Source of the DNA: Molanna angustata
Lineage: Eukaryota; Arthropoda; Insecta; Trichoptera; Molannidae
Direction: 5' to 3'
DNA length: 64,000 nt
Assembly (NCBI GenBank): GCA_963576475.1
Contig: OY754990.1
Location: forward strand, 5,423,756 to 5,487,755
In this document: in pieces, positions 1 to 10,890 of the stretch
Position numbering within the stretch: the first letter of the stretch is position 1
Layout: every line of letters begins with the position of its first letter
Translations under genes and position numbers: made by a program
The notes under the pieces: generated by a model
The model's input: the letters and a program-made list of their open reading frames with translations, nothing else
Databases searched by the model: none
Told to the model about the DNA's origin: nothing

Positions 1-62
1 TTTAACTCCATTGTCTCAGTTGAGTTCTTGAAAATTCTTTTTTTTTTCAATTTTCTGACAAT

Positions 63-231
63 TAAATGGATATGCAGAACTATTCTGGGGGGGGGGGATG
101 CAGATTCCATTAAACCGTGAAATCAAAATCCTCATAATAACCCATATCACGGATATACATGATTATCTTATTGAGTTCTATAATATCATAAAATTTAGAT
201 AGCCGCAGAATAGTTCTGCTTATCCATTTTA
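63..231. repeat. Short foldback repeat with about 25-bp inverted ends
   Basis: The segment at 63-87 (ending GCAGAACTATTCTG) is repeated in inverted orientation at 206-231 with one mismatch. The spacer contains a run of G. No clear target-site duplication is visible, so this may be a small MITE or a stand-alone inverted repeat. Confidence 0.5.
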
Positions 232-282
232 CTGAAAGATTTTTTTTTATTACATATACCAAATATTACGTTACTTTATATA

Positions 283-360
283 AGCAACATAATAAATAAA
301 TTAGGATAGTTTGTACCACCTCACTAGGCTAGGCCTGTTCCGAGGTGGTAGACTAGTTAC
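283..360 (-). mobile_element. LINE 3'-end fragment with stem-loop (family H)
   Basis: An A+T-rich tail is followed by a perfect 9-bp stem (TACCACCTC at 314-322, GAGGTGGTA at 342-350). The loop contains an AGG...CCT inner pairing also seen at the 3' end of the LINE at 44112-45112 and in the fragment at 8715-8820. Orientation is inferred from that LINE. No coding sequence remains. Confidence 0.35.
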
Positions 361-391
361 ATAATATTAATTACTAAGTCCTTGTAGGCTG

Positions 392-583
392 TTATATAGA
401 ATGATTGTGTAGTGTAGCCCATGGTCCACTTATTGAGTCCTATGTTAGTAGTTTTGTCGTGTATGTATGTTGTTATGTCGTGTATGTATGTAAGCTTTTA
501 TATAGAATGATTGTGTAGTGTAGCCCATGGTCCACTTATTGAGTCCTATGTTAGTAGTTTTGTCTTGTATGTATGTTGTTATG
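392..583. repeat. 106-bp direct duplication
   Basis: The sequence beginning TTATATAGAATGATTG at 392 recurs at 498 with a spacing of 106 bp and almost no change. The second copy is incomplete at its right end. There is no coding potential; this looks like a recent local tandem duplication. Confidence 0.8.
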
Positions 584-1107
584 AATTGAGAATTTGCTGA
601 CAATAGTTGATTGATAGCTTTGTTATATAACCATGTTTGTATTGTATGTTTAAGTCTTGTATTTTATATTAAATATATGTTCTATATATCTTTTGCAACT
701 AAATTTAGTATCTTTGGAGCCATGTATTAATAATGTCTATGTCCGTATATAGTGTTTGTCTTCGGAGTGAATAGTTGATGTCTGTGTCTTGTATCTTGAG
801 AATGTTGACCAGTGATATGATTTTTGTCATAATTTTTAAAGTGAATAAGAATTTGTTTAATATAGAGTTGTGCTGTAGTAAGTACCTACGTTAAAGTCTT
901 TAAATAGTTGAATGGTCGGGAAATGGAAAGGATTTTTAATAATTAGTTTAATATTGTTCTATTTTATGACATTTTTTTAACACCGAAATAGAGACGAAGT
1001 TGTAATATTACACAAGGCAATTTGAACCAGGAACACAAGGCAATTTTAGGGCTTACGATCTGTCATCGGCTGATTTACGTGATCACTTTACATGTTCACC
1101 AATGTTG

Positions 1108-1965
1108 CATTCTTATTGAGTTCCCTTATCAATGCAAATTTTTTAATATCCTATATATTTTAATAATGAGAAACTGACCGTTTGAAAATATGCTGAAATA
1201 ATGTTTTATTTTATTAGGTTATGCGTATCCGCAAACCTGTCGCTGGTTACCCTACACGGTGGTGGTGTATAACGAGTTTTACTTTATATACATATATGCA
1301 GATGATTTTCATTTTTTTCCAATAATTTTACTGTTCATTAATGCATAAATAAGTAAATTATGAAACAAACTAGTTAATACATAAATAAATAAATAAACAA
1401 GCAATAATATGTGCAAATAAAATATATATAATAAATAAATAAATATTTTTTCCTTGGATTATCTCTATTGTATCCTGACCATTGATCCGTTAGTTCATTC
1501 CGTTAAGGCCCCCATTCACGATCATGCCATCCTTCCAAATGGCTTGCTATCACTCCAAAATGCGCTCGTGAGTTTCAAACAAAAATTAGTTTTAATTCTG
1601 ATGATGAGTTTTATACAACTGCTATAGCAGTTTGTATCAGAATTAAAACTCATTTTTGTTTGAAACTCACGAGCGCATTTTGGAGTGATGGCAAGCCGTT
1701 TGGCAGGATGGCACGATCGTGAATGGGGGCCTTAAGAACGTTCGAAACTTCAACCACATTGAAATACACCATCGCCATCTATGAAGAAACCAAGAAACCT
1801 TTTTGTAACGCCATCTATTGAGAAATTGTTTTTTTTGTAAACAACGAAAGCAACAGTACTTATACATGAGGTAACAATGCTCTCGCACATACATATGTCA
1901 ACCATGATCTGCGCCAGAAATATAAGTTCATTTTCGACTCTGTGTTGTATTTTAAAACTAATGTA
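1108..1965. repeat. Dispersed repeat of unknown class, split by a MITE
   Basis: Two blocks (about 1110-1200 and 1855-1945) recur close together at 11790-11950, sharing for example GAGTTCCCTTATCAAT and CTGCGCCAGAAATATAA. The block at about 1775-1880 recurs in inverted orientation at 48600-48715. The 1507-1731 MITE sits between the blocks. No frame or termini identify the class. Confidence 0.5.
1507..1731. mobile_element. Palindromic MITE flanked by TTAA, piggyBac-like
   Basis: Nearly the whole 225 bp is one inverted repeat. The arms begin GGCCCCCATTCACGATC and meet at a small central palindrome near 1620. TTAA lies directly outside both ends (1503-1506 and 1732-1735), which is the duplication made by piggyBac-type transposases. 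There is no coding capacity, so mobility would need a transposase in trans. Assignment to piggyBac rests on TTAA and is inference. Confidence 0.8.
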
Positions 1966-2428
1966 TAAAACATGTTCCAATTAGATATTGTGTCCGATTA
2001 TTCATGAATTTAATGAAGTGACAAATGAAATCCAATTAATTAAAGCGAAAAAACATTTTTGAGAAATTGTTTTAATCGCTGGCACAATTTGCTTAATGCA
2101 TATTAATTTCTAAACGTCAAATTGGGAATTTTCGCCCGGGAGTTATAACGACGAAGTGTTTTGTAGTGAAATATCATAACGAAATAATATTTTTAAATTA
2201 TTACAAGACTGAAGGTAACCTACGACTAGTGCCTGACAGAACATTCAGCTTCGGCTTCGGTCATCATCGGCCTCGGCCTAAATAAAACAGAATTTTCAGC
2301 CGACGTCGAAGCTTTCTTTCAGATGCTAAGCCAATTTTATAAAGAATATTTTCATAAATTGTTTTACAATTATCTACAGCAAATAAAATAATTCGCAAAC
2401 CGCAATATTAAATATAAAACATGCATAA

Positions 2429-2650
2429 TCAGCCTCCGTGGCTCAGTTGGCATGGTATATAACTGCTGATCCAGAGGTCTTGGTGTTCGATTCCCGGTGG
2501 AGACACAATTTTCAATTGTGTTTTCAGTCTGGATCTGTGAGACGATTAATATCGTAAGTCTCCAGAATGTGGCAACTTGTTATGTGGTGCGTGTTAAATT
2601 AATATTTGACATAGTACCTGTTAGTTGCCCGAGAAGTAATATAAAATAAT
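2429..2650 (+). mobile_element. tRNA-derived SINE, family SINE-1
   Basis: The head resembles a tRNA, with an A box (TGGCTCAGTTGGCATGG) and a B box (GTTCGATTCCC) of the RNA polymerase III promoter. A tRNA-unrelated body follows that ends near GCCCGAGAAGTAAT and A-rich sequence. Related copies lie at 8985-9113 (minus), 37130-37325, 41678-41850, 49268-49440, 57407-57600 and a 3' piece near 52480. SINEs have no protein and depend on LINE machinery. Confidence 0.8.
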
Positions 2651-2701
2651 GACCTATGAAATTGAAGCAAGGTTAGACACGGTGAGAACGATGAAATAAC
2701 G

Positions 2702-2829
2702 CTATCTTGGGCAGAACCCTGAGGATTCTCGATGAGGAGATCCGCAGAATCTGCAATGTGGAGGGTATTGCACAGTGGAGCAGGCAGAGAAGACGTTTCT
2801 TGAGAGATAGGAGGGCCTTATTGTCGTAA
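2702..2829 (+). pseudogene. LINE C-terminal coding remnant
   Basis: One frame reads about 40 residues including LRILDEEIRRIC and QWSRQRRRFLRDR before a stop. This matches the pattern at the minus-strand LINE end at 6303-6533 (QIRKTCGIKDIVRWSRSRRR), the extreme C-terminal part of non-LTR proteins. No start codon or upstream RT is visible. It follows a SINE by about 50 bp. Confidence 0.5.
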
Positions 2830-3111
2830 AATTTGCACTAGGACGAGGCCAGTAACCTACCAAAATATCGACAACAATACGATTTCAAGAGATACATATC
2901 TAGGGAGGAACATTCGAGAACCACCATCGACATTGACCCGGCATGTACTCATTTAACTACCTACCTGATGGTACAAAAGGCGAAACAACGCTCGACATTT
3001 CATCGTAGTTACCAGCATCTGCAGTGAAAGCTTACGTTTCGAAATTGCTCAATTTTTAATTGTTCTTTAATTAATATGAAAGTAGATATTGTGATATACA
3101 TATTTATTTAA

Positions 3112-3783
3112 GAGGGTGACTGCTACCAACGTATCTATTTTTTCAATTTGATATACCATCATTATTACTTAACGAATCATTTTGAAAAAAATAACCTAGT
3201 TAGTTTGGATATTAATAAAGAGAAATATACCTTTAATTTTTGATTATGTTCTGTAGGAAAATAATAAGCATACCCCGATTTTAGACATTTATCTTAAATT
3301 TGTAAAAATATATAAGGTATAGAGCAATATTTTTTTTTTATAAATTAAAGAAGAAAAAAATTCCTGGAAAAATATGATATGACGTTGCATTAACGCATCA
3401 GGTCATGTAAATAAACCAAAAAAACTTTTATTACGCAATGGCGCTGAATGGAAAATAAATGTTTTTTAGGTTTATTTACTAAACCTGAAGCATTAATGCA
3501 ACGCCACATCATATTTTTCAAGATATTTTTGTCTTCTTTTATTTAAAAACAAATATATTACTCTACGCCTTATAGTTTATTAAAAATATATGATAAACGT
3601 TGAAAATCGGGGTTTGCCATTATTTTTCTACAAGAATTTATACAGAACATTATCAAAAAGTTAAGGTATAATTTTTGTTTATTATTATCCAAACTATCTA
3701 AATTATTTTTTTCAAAACGATTTGATAAGAAATAACGATGGTATATCAAATTGAAAAATAAGTACGTTGGCAGCAGTTCCCCC
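3112..3783. mobile_element. Long foldback element, copy 1, TTAA-flanked
   Basis: The element is 672 bp with long imperfect arms that pair over more than 300 bp each. The ends match ACTGCTGCCAACGTAC. TTAA is present at 3108-3111 and 3784-3787. The centre carries A+T-rich sequence and no transposase. A second copy, broken by three insertions, lies at 12852-15039. TTAA duplication suggests a piggyBac-type mobiliser. Confidence 0.8.
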
Positions 3784-3845
3784 TTAAGTGCGAATTGTAA
3801 ATATACATATATGTTACTAACCGAGCCTCTCTCTCTCTCTTCAGA

Positions 3846-3975
3846 ATAATATCTCAGCATGATACTAGTTGATAATCTGCAATAAAAAAATAACCTAATA
3901 TTTGCAAATTAGTAACTCCCCACTTGGAGTAGTGAGGAGCAAAAATATTTTGAAATAATACATCGGGGAGTGTGT
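3846..3975 (-). repeat. Diverged relative of the 137-bp satellite monomer
   Basis: Read on the minus strand, the segment has an imperfect hairpin (CTCACTACTCCAAGTGGGGA) followed by TTATTGCAGATTATCAA and TATCATGCTGAGAT. The same order occurs on the plus strand at 40105-40235, and in diverged form in each monomer of the 15831-25676 satellite. A related palindrome, ACTCTCCACACTATGG plus its complement, lies at 4342-4370. Confidence 0.5.
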
Positions 3976-4537
3976 TGTTGGCAACATCTCAGTCGTTTAA
4001 CGCTGGATTTGACTAAGCCATTTAGTCTTAGACATTTTTCAATTTTCCTTAAAATTGATATTTTCCATTAGCACATTTTCTTGAGACAAAAGTGAGGTAT
4101 TCTAAAGGTTTTTTTCTTCTTATTTTAAATAATAGCTTAGCTTGAAAAATTACTTAGAGTTTTTGTATTTTTCAAAACCTCGCATTAAAAAATTGTATAT
4201 TTTTTTTCTCTCTTTTAATTTTTCCCATTAACATAAAATACCTTGAACTCCCCTGTGTTTGAATTTCACTCATTAAAATTATCGTGTCTTTTGTAGGGGT
4301 GAAAAATCTGGGATATTAAAATTATTTTATTAAGTTTTTTACTCTCCACACTATGGAATAGTGGAGAGTCATTTGTACATGTTAGTTTTGTTTATTGTTT
4401 ATTGTTGTTTATCGTCCGTAGACCCTAGCTCGGGTACTTGGACTCGTCAATTTTACACTCATAGTTTTAGAAAATATATAAAAATATAATGGACAATTTT
4501 TTATAGTCAATTCAATGCTGAAGTGAATGTAAATGGT

Positions 4538-4894
4538 TCACTCCAGCATTTCGTCCACAGAATAAAAAGATTTATCAACGAGGTACGTCTTCACTGCTCC
4601 TCGAAATTTATCATCATTCAGAGACTTGATTCCTTCCGGCAGCTTGTTGAATAGACGCACACTGAGACAAATAAAGCTTTTAGATAATTTTGCTAATCTG
4701 TGCTCCACGGGTCGGATACTTCCCTTTGAGCGAGTGTTATAATCGTGATATTCCGAGTTCAGAGGGGTGTTGGGCATGTTTTTGCGTGCATATAGTAGGC
4801 ATTCATAAATATACATGCCAGGAAGTGTGAGTATGTCTAAAGTGAATTTCAACAAATTTTTACAATATTTTAAATAACTTTGTATAAACCACAT
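4538..4894 (-). pseudogene. LINE reverse transcriptase C-terminal fragment (YNTRSK type)
   Basis: The open frame of 118 codons contains YHDYNTRSKGSIRPVEHRLA and LSVRLFNKLPEGIKSL. This is the typical region downstream of the RT domain in jockey-like insect LINEs, where a tyrosine/arginine-rich segment is followed by a RLxNxLP motif. The RT catalytic motifs are missing, so the copy is truncated at its 5' side, which abuts the inverted repeat at 4887-5007. The 3' side grades into A+T-rich sequence near 4500. Confidence 0.7.
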
Positions 4895-5007
4895 TATATT
4901 TTGAACTTATGCGACCGTTTTCTGAACTAATAGTTTCTTCTTCTGGCAAATTTTCTACTGTTGAAAGTTCCAAAAACGGTCGCATTATTACAATATATAA
5001 TGTGGTT
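4887..5007. repeat. 121-bp inverted repeat
   Basis: Arms of about 43 bp begin AACCACATTATAT and include TGCGACCGTTTT, with a short spacer. The left arm overlaps the truncated 5' edge of the LINE fragment. No target duplication is evident. It may be a small foldback or a product of the LINE insertion. Confidence 0.65.
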
Positions 5008-5011
5008 GTAG

Positions 5012-5760
5012 TTTAAGTTATTTATTTATTTATTTAACTTTTTGTACATAATATAAACAAAAACTGGTTGGCTTATTGCCATTAGGCAATTTCTCCCAAC
5101 CAACCAGATTACAGAGTGACAGAATTATACATATATATAGAAATATACATAACACAAAGATAAATAAAAAAAATAATAATATAAAAATCATAGCAAAAAA
5201 AGGATTGGCAAGGAACAACAAGAGGAAATCGAGATCAGGTGTTTAGGGATAAATATTCCTTCTTAAATAAATATTACGTAGCAAAGGGAAGGAAGGAAAA
5301 TGAGAGAGATCTGGTATTTTTTTTTTATAAAATAATGAATATATTATGTCCTTGTTAAACAAGTACATATATACATCTACCTGCGTTTCCTAAAATAAGC
5401 ATAAATGCTTGTGCTATAGGTGAACGAAATCGGTCGAGACAGGATACGAACTCGCGACCACTGGATTAATAGCCCAGCGTGCTAACCGCTCTTCCATCGA
5501 CCCATCTAAAATCGACCCAATTTTCGGAGAGATATCGCTGTTTTAGTCTTTTCTTGAAAATGTAAAGCGAGTTTGACGAATTTATATCAGGACTCAAATT
5601 ATGATAGAGTCTTGCCGATCGTAATTCAAAGGAAGAGCTGAAAAATTCAGTGTTGTTTATGGGGATAGTTAATGTAGTACGTTCAGCAGATCGAAGCGAT
5701 AGGTCGTGATTAGCTAAATATATGAATTTAAAATATACCTATCTTGTCAGACAATTTTGT
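5012..5760 (-). mobile_element. LINE family E, copy 1, 5'-truncated, with nested SINE
   Basis: The minus strand ends in a (TTTA)n-type tail and a short hairpin (ATTGCC...GGCAAT) shared by all family E copies. Upstream, coding traces match the RSAERTTLSIPIHNTEF and SARLWNNL region of the other copies (42697-43311, 53015-53605), but frames are broken. A SINE splits the copy at 5311-5526. The copy stops before the RT domain. Confidence 0.65.
5311..5526 (-). mobile_element. tRNA-derived SINE, family SINE-4, nested in LINE E
   Basis: On the minus strand a tRNA-like head has an A box (TGGAAGAGCGGTTAGCACG) and a B box (GAGTTCGTATCC). A short body and a T/A-rich tail follow. GAGAGAT flanks both sides (5304-5310 and 5527-5533) and fits a target-site duplication. 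The flanking LINE sequence resumes across the insertion, so the SINE is the younger element. Confidence 0.7.
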
Positions 5761-6089
5761 ATGTTCAAGCTTTGTGCGTAGTCACCTCAGATTTGCAAAT
5801 CCTTATTTTCCCTAAACCTACACATATTTAACATATTATTTTTTGCTCATTTCGCGACTCCAGCCCTCCTGGCATGGGTCGGATCCTTTAATTTTCTCCG
5901 AGGATGAGCAAATTAATAGTCCTGGCGGTGGGAAGTTGTCCTGCGCGCGTTCTGCCTTCGGAAAAGCTATACCAGCCCTAATGGAAGACGGTATGAAGCG
6001 TCGAATGGAGATGAGTGGATTTTGGGACAATTTGGTCAAGACGATTCATATTTATTTTGTTATGATATATATATTTTACTTTTATTTTT

Positions 6090-6535
6090 CTTCTTCTTCT
6101 TCGTTTAGTAGACCTGAGGGAGATCGCGATACCACTTCCACGCCGGTGATGTTATAGAACCCATTGGTCCTGTTCACCCCCGGACGCGGCCGCAACGTCG
6201 GACAGCACAAATATCCACTATCTATCGGGTTCAACCACTGCCCCCGAGAATCCAACCTCAAACGGATTGTTTAGTAGACCTAGTTGGTCTGTTCTTCACA
6301 AACTATGCCTTTTGGGATGAAGAAGTCCAGCTATCCTTCCATCTCTCGGGTGGTTTTCTGGGTAGACGGCGGTCAGAAGGGATTTCATTCGCCGCTATAT
6401 ATCCAAGTCTATCACTGTCCATCCTGGCTACGTGGTCCCTCCAATGTCTTCTTCTGGATCTACTCCATCGAACGATGTCCTTTATTCCACATGTTTTCCT
6501 TATTTGATCATTGCATTGAATTGCATTGAACATTT
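6090..6535 (-). mobile_element. LINE family F 3' end, copy 1
   Basis: The minus-strand frame at 6303-6533 reads QIRKTCGIKDIVRWSRSRRR then HWRDHVARMDSDRLGY, the C-terminal region of an insect non-LTR protein. The 3' end carries a (GAA)n tail at 6090-6102. A 153-bp insertion (6116-6268) splits the 3' UTR. A second copy lies at 35413-36240. No RT domain is present, so this is a dead 5'-truncated copy. Confidence 0.7.
6116..6268 (+). mobile_element. SINE-like retroposon family D, 13-bp target duplication
   Basis: GTTTAGTAGACCT is present at 6103-6115 and again at 6269-6281, so this 153-bp piece is a clean insertion into the LINE F tail. It contains GTTCACCCCCGGACGCGGC and GGGTTCAACCACTGCCC. Relatives lie at 32268-32400 (plus), 54070-54215 (minus) and 60115-60285 (minus). 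A duplication of this length suggests target-primed insertion. Whether a Pol III box is present is uncertain. Confidence 0.6.
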
Positions 6536-6761
6536 TTTTATTTTTTTTTCAATCAAACAGGAATATTCCAACTCTCGATTTGTTCAAGAGGAACTTTGTT
6601 CTCTTAACATGTCGACAAAGTATCAAGCCAGAATACGCGAGAATTGTATGCAGGTTCTATGTTTTTTTACGATTTTCCCAACTTTGAAGTCAAATAACAC
6701 CATATTAGAGGCTTTGCAGTATATATGTTCTGTGTAATAAAATATATAGGTAGTTATATGC

Positions 6762-7483
6762 GGTGACAGGAAAATTATTCGAAAAACAATTATTCGAATG
6801 CTCAATTTTACGAAAATCAATTTTACGAATGGCAATTATTCGAATCACATTTTTTCGAAAAACAATTTTCCGAACACACAATTATCAGAATTTACAACTG
6901 TTCGAATTTTTATGACGTCATGTTGGTAGTATTGTGAGAGGAATAAACCATAGATTTTTATTATAATATACTAGATGTTGTAGTTAGCAAATTTTGTATG
7001 AATCGAAAACAAATGACTCACTTTTTGCACGGAGTACTACATCTACATAGTATATTATGTATAATAAAAATCTATGGAATAAACAACATGGCGACGCACC
7101 GCGCTGTCAGATATCCTAGGATGTACACCTATTTTTTAAACCTACAAAACTTTGGTAAAAATAGGTTGGTTAGGTTTGTTTGTAGTTATAATTGCGACTG
7201 GCGTGAGTCAGTTGCATTATATATTTAAAAAAGTAACTATAATATTAAAATAAAATAACTAAATTGGTGTAATAATAGTCTTCATCGAATATATGTTAAG
7301 TACTGGCAACAAATATGTCAAAGGAGGCAACATAATGAAACAAAAATATATTAAATTCGGTTTATTGGTTTTCCAACAAATGTTAGTTCGAATAATTTGC
7401 TTTCGGACAATTGTCATTCTGATAACTGATTTTCGAAAAATTGTTATTCGAACAATTGTGTTTCGAAGAATTTTAATGTAATC
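6762..7483. mobile_element. DNA transposon with repeated TTCGAA subterminal motifs
   Basis: GTTATATGC flanks both sides (6753-6761 and 7484-7492), giving an 8- or 9-bp target duplication. The ends are about 22-bp imperfect inverted repeats (GGTGACAGGAAAATTATTCG against GATTACATTAAAATTCTTCG). Both subterminal zones carry many TTCGAA/ATTCG motifs that could bind a transposase. It lacks a transposase gene. A smaller MITE is nested inside. Confidence 0.7.
6949..7076. mobile_element. 128-bp MITE nested inside the TTCGAA element
   Basis: Terminal inverted repeats begin CATAGATTTTTATT, and the arms pair for about 40 bp. GAATAAAC flanks both ends (6941-6948 and 7077-7084). An 8-bp duplication fits hAT-type insertion. 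It is the innermost layer of a three-level nest. Confidence 0.7.
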
Positions 7484-8111
7484 GTTATATGCCTACAAAA
7501 TTTTATAATCAGAATTTTGAAATTTTGTTTCAGTCAGGGGCTATCAACTTTTGAATGTTTACTTTATTTTTTCATATATCTCAGAAACCATAAAAGCTAG
7601 AACGCTGAATATAAGTATATTAAATATAGACAAATACAAAAAAAATCCAGAGCTTCTCAAACATTTTTTATCAAGAATAACATGTTTTATTATAAATTTA
7701 TGTGTTCAACTGCCTATATTTCTAAAGTTTTTAAAAATATGGAAAAAATATGTAATACCCCAACTAGAAAAGTTCATTTTCTATAAAAAATATGAACATT
7801 GTAGTAGTAGGTACATCTCAAACTTTTTTTAACAATTTTTATAAAAATTTGATTGTGACGATATCGTTTCATACAATTTGTAAGGCGGTATACACTATTC
7901 TACACAATATCTCAATCAAAAGTTTGATACCTACTTAATCTCCAAACATATATACATACCATCATGCTGTTACATACCTACATGTTTAAGATAGAAAACA
8001 AAATATCTTAAAATATTATTTATTAATTTGTTTTTATGGTATGGTACGTATTCTTCAATTATACATTCTATCGCCATCGAAAGTTGGATCTCATGTGTTA
8101 CATGCAACTTG

Positions 8112-8714
8112 TTCTTATAATACCGTCCTAAGTATGAATTCGTTTCGTGAATGAAGTCCCATTGAGTTGCGGTACACCTTGATTGTGCCAACACACCCTC
8201 TGCCTTTCACTAGTCTACGTTGATTTATCGATTGGAGGGTAAAGGCAAAAAACACCGTACGTGAAGATATTTTAACGACAACGGTGCTCCGTAAGAGGAC
8301 CGTTTCCACCATGATTAAAAATGTCCCATATATTTTTTTTATTTCGCTTTTTACTGGTAGTCAATAATGATAATTAGGAAGAGATTTGTGTTTTGAAAGC
8401 AATGAAAAATCACGATGATATTCTTACAGGGCTTGTGACCTGGCATTTTAAAGTTGATGAGTACAAGTATTACAATGACCGAACGTTTTTTCCGAGGTCA
8501 CTCGGCATTATCAAGGTCCAAAATTAAATTAACGAATTAAAACAAAAATCATCCAAATTTACATTGGGTTGCCACAGTGATTTTACACTGTTGCCAAATA
8601 TATGGGTCGGTCTAAGTTTGAAGAAGTGGGGATATTAATTAGTATCTGGATGTTTACAACGTTGCATTTTATCATTTCATTTTAGACCTTGTTACATCGG
8701 CGAAAATGTACGCT
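8112..8714. other. Unassigned sequence, no gene seen
   Basis: No convincing frame or repeat terminus. The stretch 8120-8330 is less A+T-rich than its surroundings and may be an old element, but I could not match it to anything else in the window. Confidence 0.5.
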
Positions 8715-8820
8715 AATTTTTATTTATTTATTTATTTATTTTTCACATCTTCATAACAAAGAATATTATGAAGATTACTGCTGCCCAAATAGGTAAACCT
8801 GTTCTAGGGCTAGCAGTTTA
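8715..8820 (-). mobile_element. LINE family H 3'-end fragment
   Basis: A (TTTA)n tail at 8718-8740 is followed by a stem-loop (CTGCT/AGCAG plus GCCC/GGGC, 8778-8816). The position and inner AGG...CCT pairing match the LINE 3' end at 44943-44977. No coding sequence is left. Confidence 0.45.
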
Positions 8821-8984
8821 CAATTTTACCAAGCCAAATATTTGACATTTCGGTTTCACATATTATGTAGTTATTGTGTCAAGCCAAATATTTTCATTTT
8901 TGTCTAATTGTGTGGAAAAATACTTAGATAGGTATATTAGTTCATTAATTTCAAAATAGATTTTCACTCTGTCGGCACAAAAAC

Positions 8985-9113
8985 TTTAAAATCAATATCG
9001 TCCCACAGATCAACACTGAAAACACAATTTATAACTGTGTCTCCACCGGCAATCGAACCTTGTACCTTTCGCTCAAGAGCTAGATATCAAACCAACTGAG
9101 ATACGAAGGCCGA
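8985..9113 (-). mobile_element. SINE-1 copy, diverged
   Basis: On the minus strand it starts TCGGCCTTCGTATCTCAG. It keeps a recognisable A box and a B box with changes (GGTTCGATTGCC), then the GTGGAGACACAGTTATAAAT body. The 3' part is missing or too diverged to follow beyond about 8985. Confidence 0.7.
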
Positions 9114-10890
9114 CATTGATGCTGTTATACTAAATATGTATTTTTTTTTATTTCAGGTAAACCATTTTACTGACATTCGAATCTCGGAGTGGTCAAATAT
9201 AAAGAGGTATGTATGTTGTGATTTTAATTTGATTCCTAAGGCGAAATTTCGTTTGTGATATCCACATTCCACACGAGTATCTAATTTCTCCGTTGCTAAT
9301 GACAATATAATAACAAATGATGAGAGTTTTTTTTTTGGATTCCGACCACCGATTAGTAACGAGATCACACGATCACACCATGTTTAACACGAGATTAAAC
9401 GTTTTAAAATTGCGACATCACACTTCTTAAATTGTAAAAAAAATCACGAATGGGCTGTAGTCAACGCTAAACTCTCCACTATGTACATCTACACTATAAA
9501 ATTCGGGCCCTATCAAAGACACAATATACCTTAAATTTACCCCAAATCAGTCGCTTGTTCTGTGTTTTCGCATTCTTTGGGTCTTTTTAAAACCCGAATT
9601 GATATTTTCCAAAGCAGATTGCAAACCGTTGAGATGTTATAAAAATTAGTTATAGGGAAAAATGAATTATTGGGAATTATTAGTTTTATCACGATCACAT
9701 TTAATTGATTTTGTCGAGTGGCAATATTTTTTCCTATAATGATCGGTAGTTTTTATGTCAAATTCTTTCTTTTTCCTACACGAAACGAAGCAACACGGCC
9801 AGTGTAGAAAATGGCGGCCGATATTAATTAAAAATTCTGAATTTGGGGTAAGTTTATATTATGTGTTCGTGTGACTAAATAGTTTTGCGAGAGATCATAT
9901 TTCAAATCAATAATCCTGTATTTCTTTTTCATAATCTAGATGCTGATATAAATGTCAGACATCCTAAATTCGAACCTTCCTTAATATTTCACACCCACTC
10001 TGACGAGAACATTTTTCGTAAATTAATAATTGGATTACTCGAATTTAATTTCATTTACTTTACAATAAGAAGCCTATTTATGGATATTATTTTGCATATA
10101 CCATGCCTGGATGAACGTAACGATGAAATTTACGACAATTATTTCTACCTGACCTGAAATTTTATAACATGTGATATTGAAGGAGTTATGGATAAGGAAT
10201 TGTCAGTGACAATCTTCTACATAATTTAAAACTAATAAGGACACAAATAAATTTCTTCACTTGGATTTTATTTTAATATAAAGGTATCAAGACCCAAATA
10301 GACAACGAGAACTTCGAAATTTAAATACATTTTCTATACCCGGATTCATCTGGAAGATATTGGTCAACGAGGGGAACTTCTTATTCATCTGCGAGTCAAT
10401 ATTGATATTTAAAATGTTTACTCCATAGCTGTATGATGAGTTTCATTTTTATAATTTAATGTCTGTATCCATATGATTGTGAATCCATTGTGTTTGAACC
10501 TCGTATAATTTGGAATCATGATTTTGATTGTGATATGAAAGGGATATTTTTTTGGTTTTGATTGTGTTGTAGATTCATGCTGGATGAAAATTTCAATCTT
10601 TAACAATTTTTTACATCAAATATTTAAAGATCATTTTTGCATTCAATTCCATTTTCCTCTTATAGGAAATAGTAACTATCATACAAACAAATTTTGAATA
10701 TTTTTAGAGTCATACATTATACTTTTATTTGTACAATAAAATGTAAATATCTCAAAGTGCGTTGTCTCTCTATTTTCCCAATACAGTACATCAAATCTCT
10801 CATATTCATTTGATATTTTATCTAATTTAATTTAATTTATATAACTTCATTTGTCTTCATATATATTCATGATTAAGGTATGACCCTGAG
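9114..10890. other. A+T-rich region without recognisable genes
   Basis: Short open frames occur (for example 9885-10157, 90 codons) but none shows a familiar motif. At 9445-9490 there is a piece of the dispersed family C end (GTAGTCAACGCTAAACTC) next to TCCACTATG. An ATGGCGGCC start near 9810 closes after six codons. Confidence 0.5.

Larger units (their letters stand above)
6567..8111 (+). mobile_element. Helitron-like element, copy 1, with nested insertions
   Basis: The 5' end starts TCCAACTCTCGAT. The 3' end has a short hairpin (CATGTGTTACATG) and then CAACTTG, a variant of the CTAG end in other copies. A near-terminal inverted repeat of the 5' end (ATCG.CA.AGTTGGA) precedes the hairpin. 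Interior sequence matches copies at 29600-30605, 32571-33708, 47170-48126 and 55339-56350. A 722-bp element interrupts it at 6762-7483. There is no helicase gene, so it is non-autonomous. Confidence 0.65.

Noticed and set aside
5390..5510. A functional tRNA gene on the minus strand
   Set aside because: It has A and B boxes, but the acceptor arm does not pair properly and it is followed by a SINE body flanked by a target duplication.
5843..6157. 104-codon plus-strand frame as a gene
   Set aside because: It runs into the LINE F tail and the family D insertion, has no known motif, and an overlapping frame of similar quality exists on the other strand.
9885..10157. 90-codon frame as a gene
   Set aside because: Composition matches the surrounding A+T-rich DNA and no motif, signal or splice pattern supports it.
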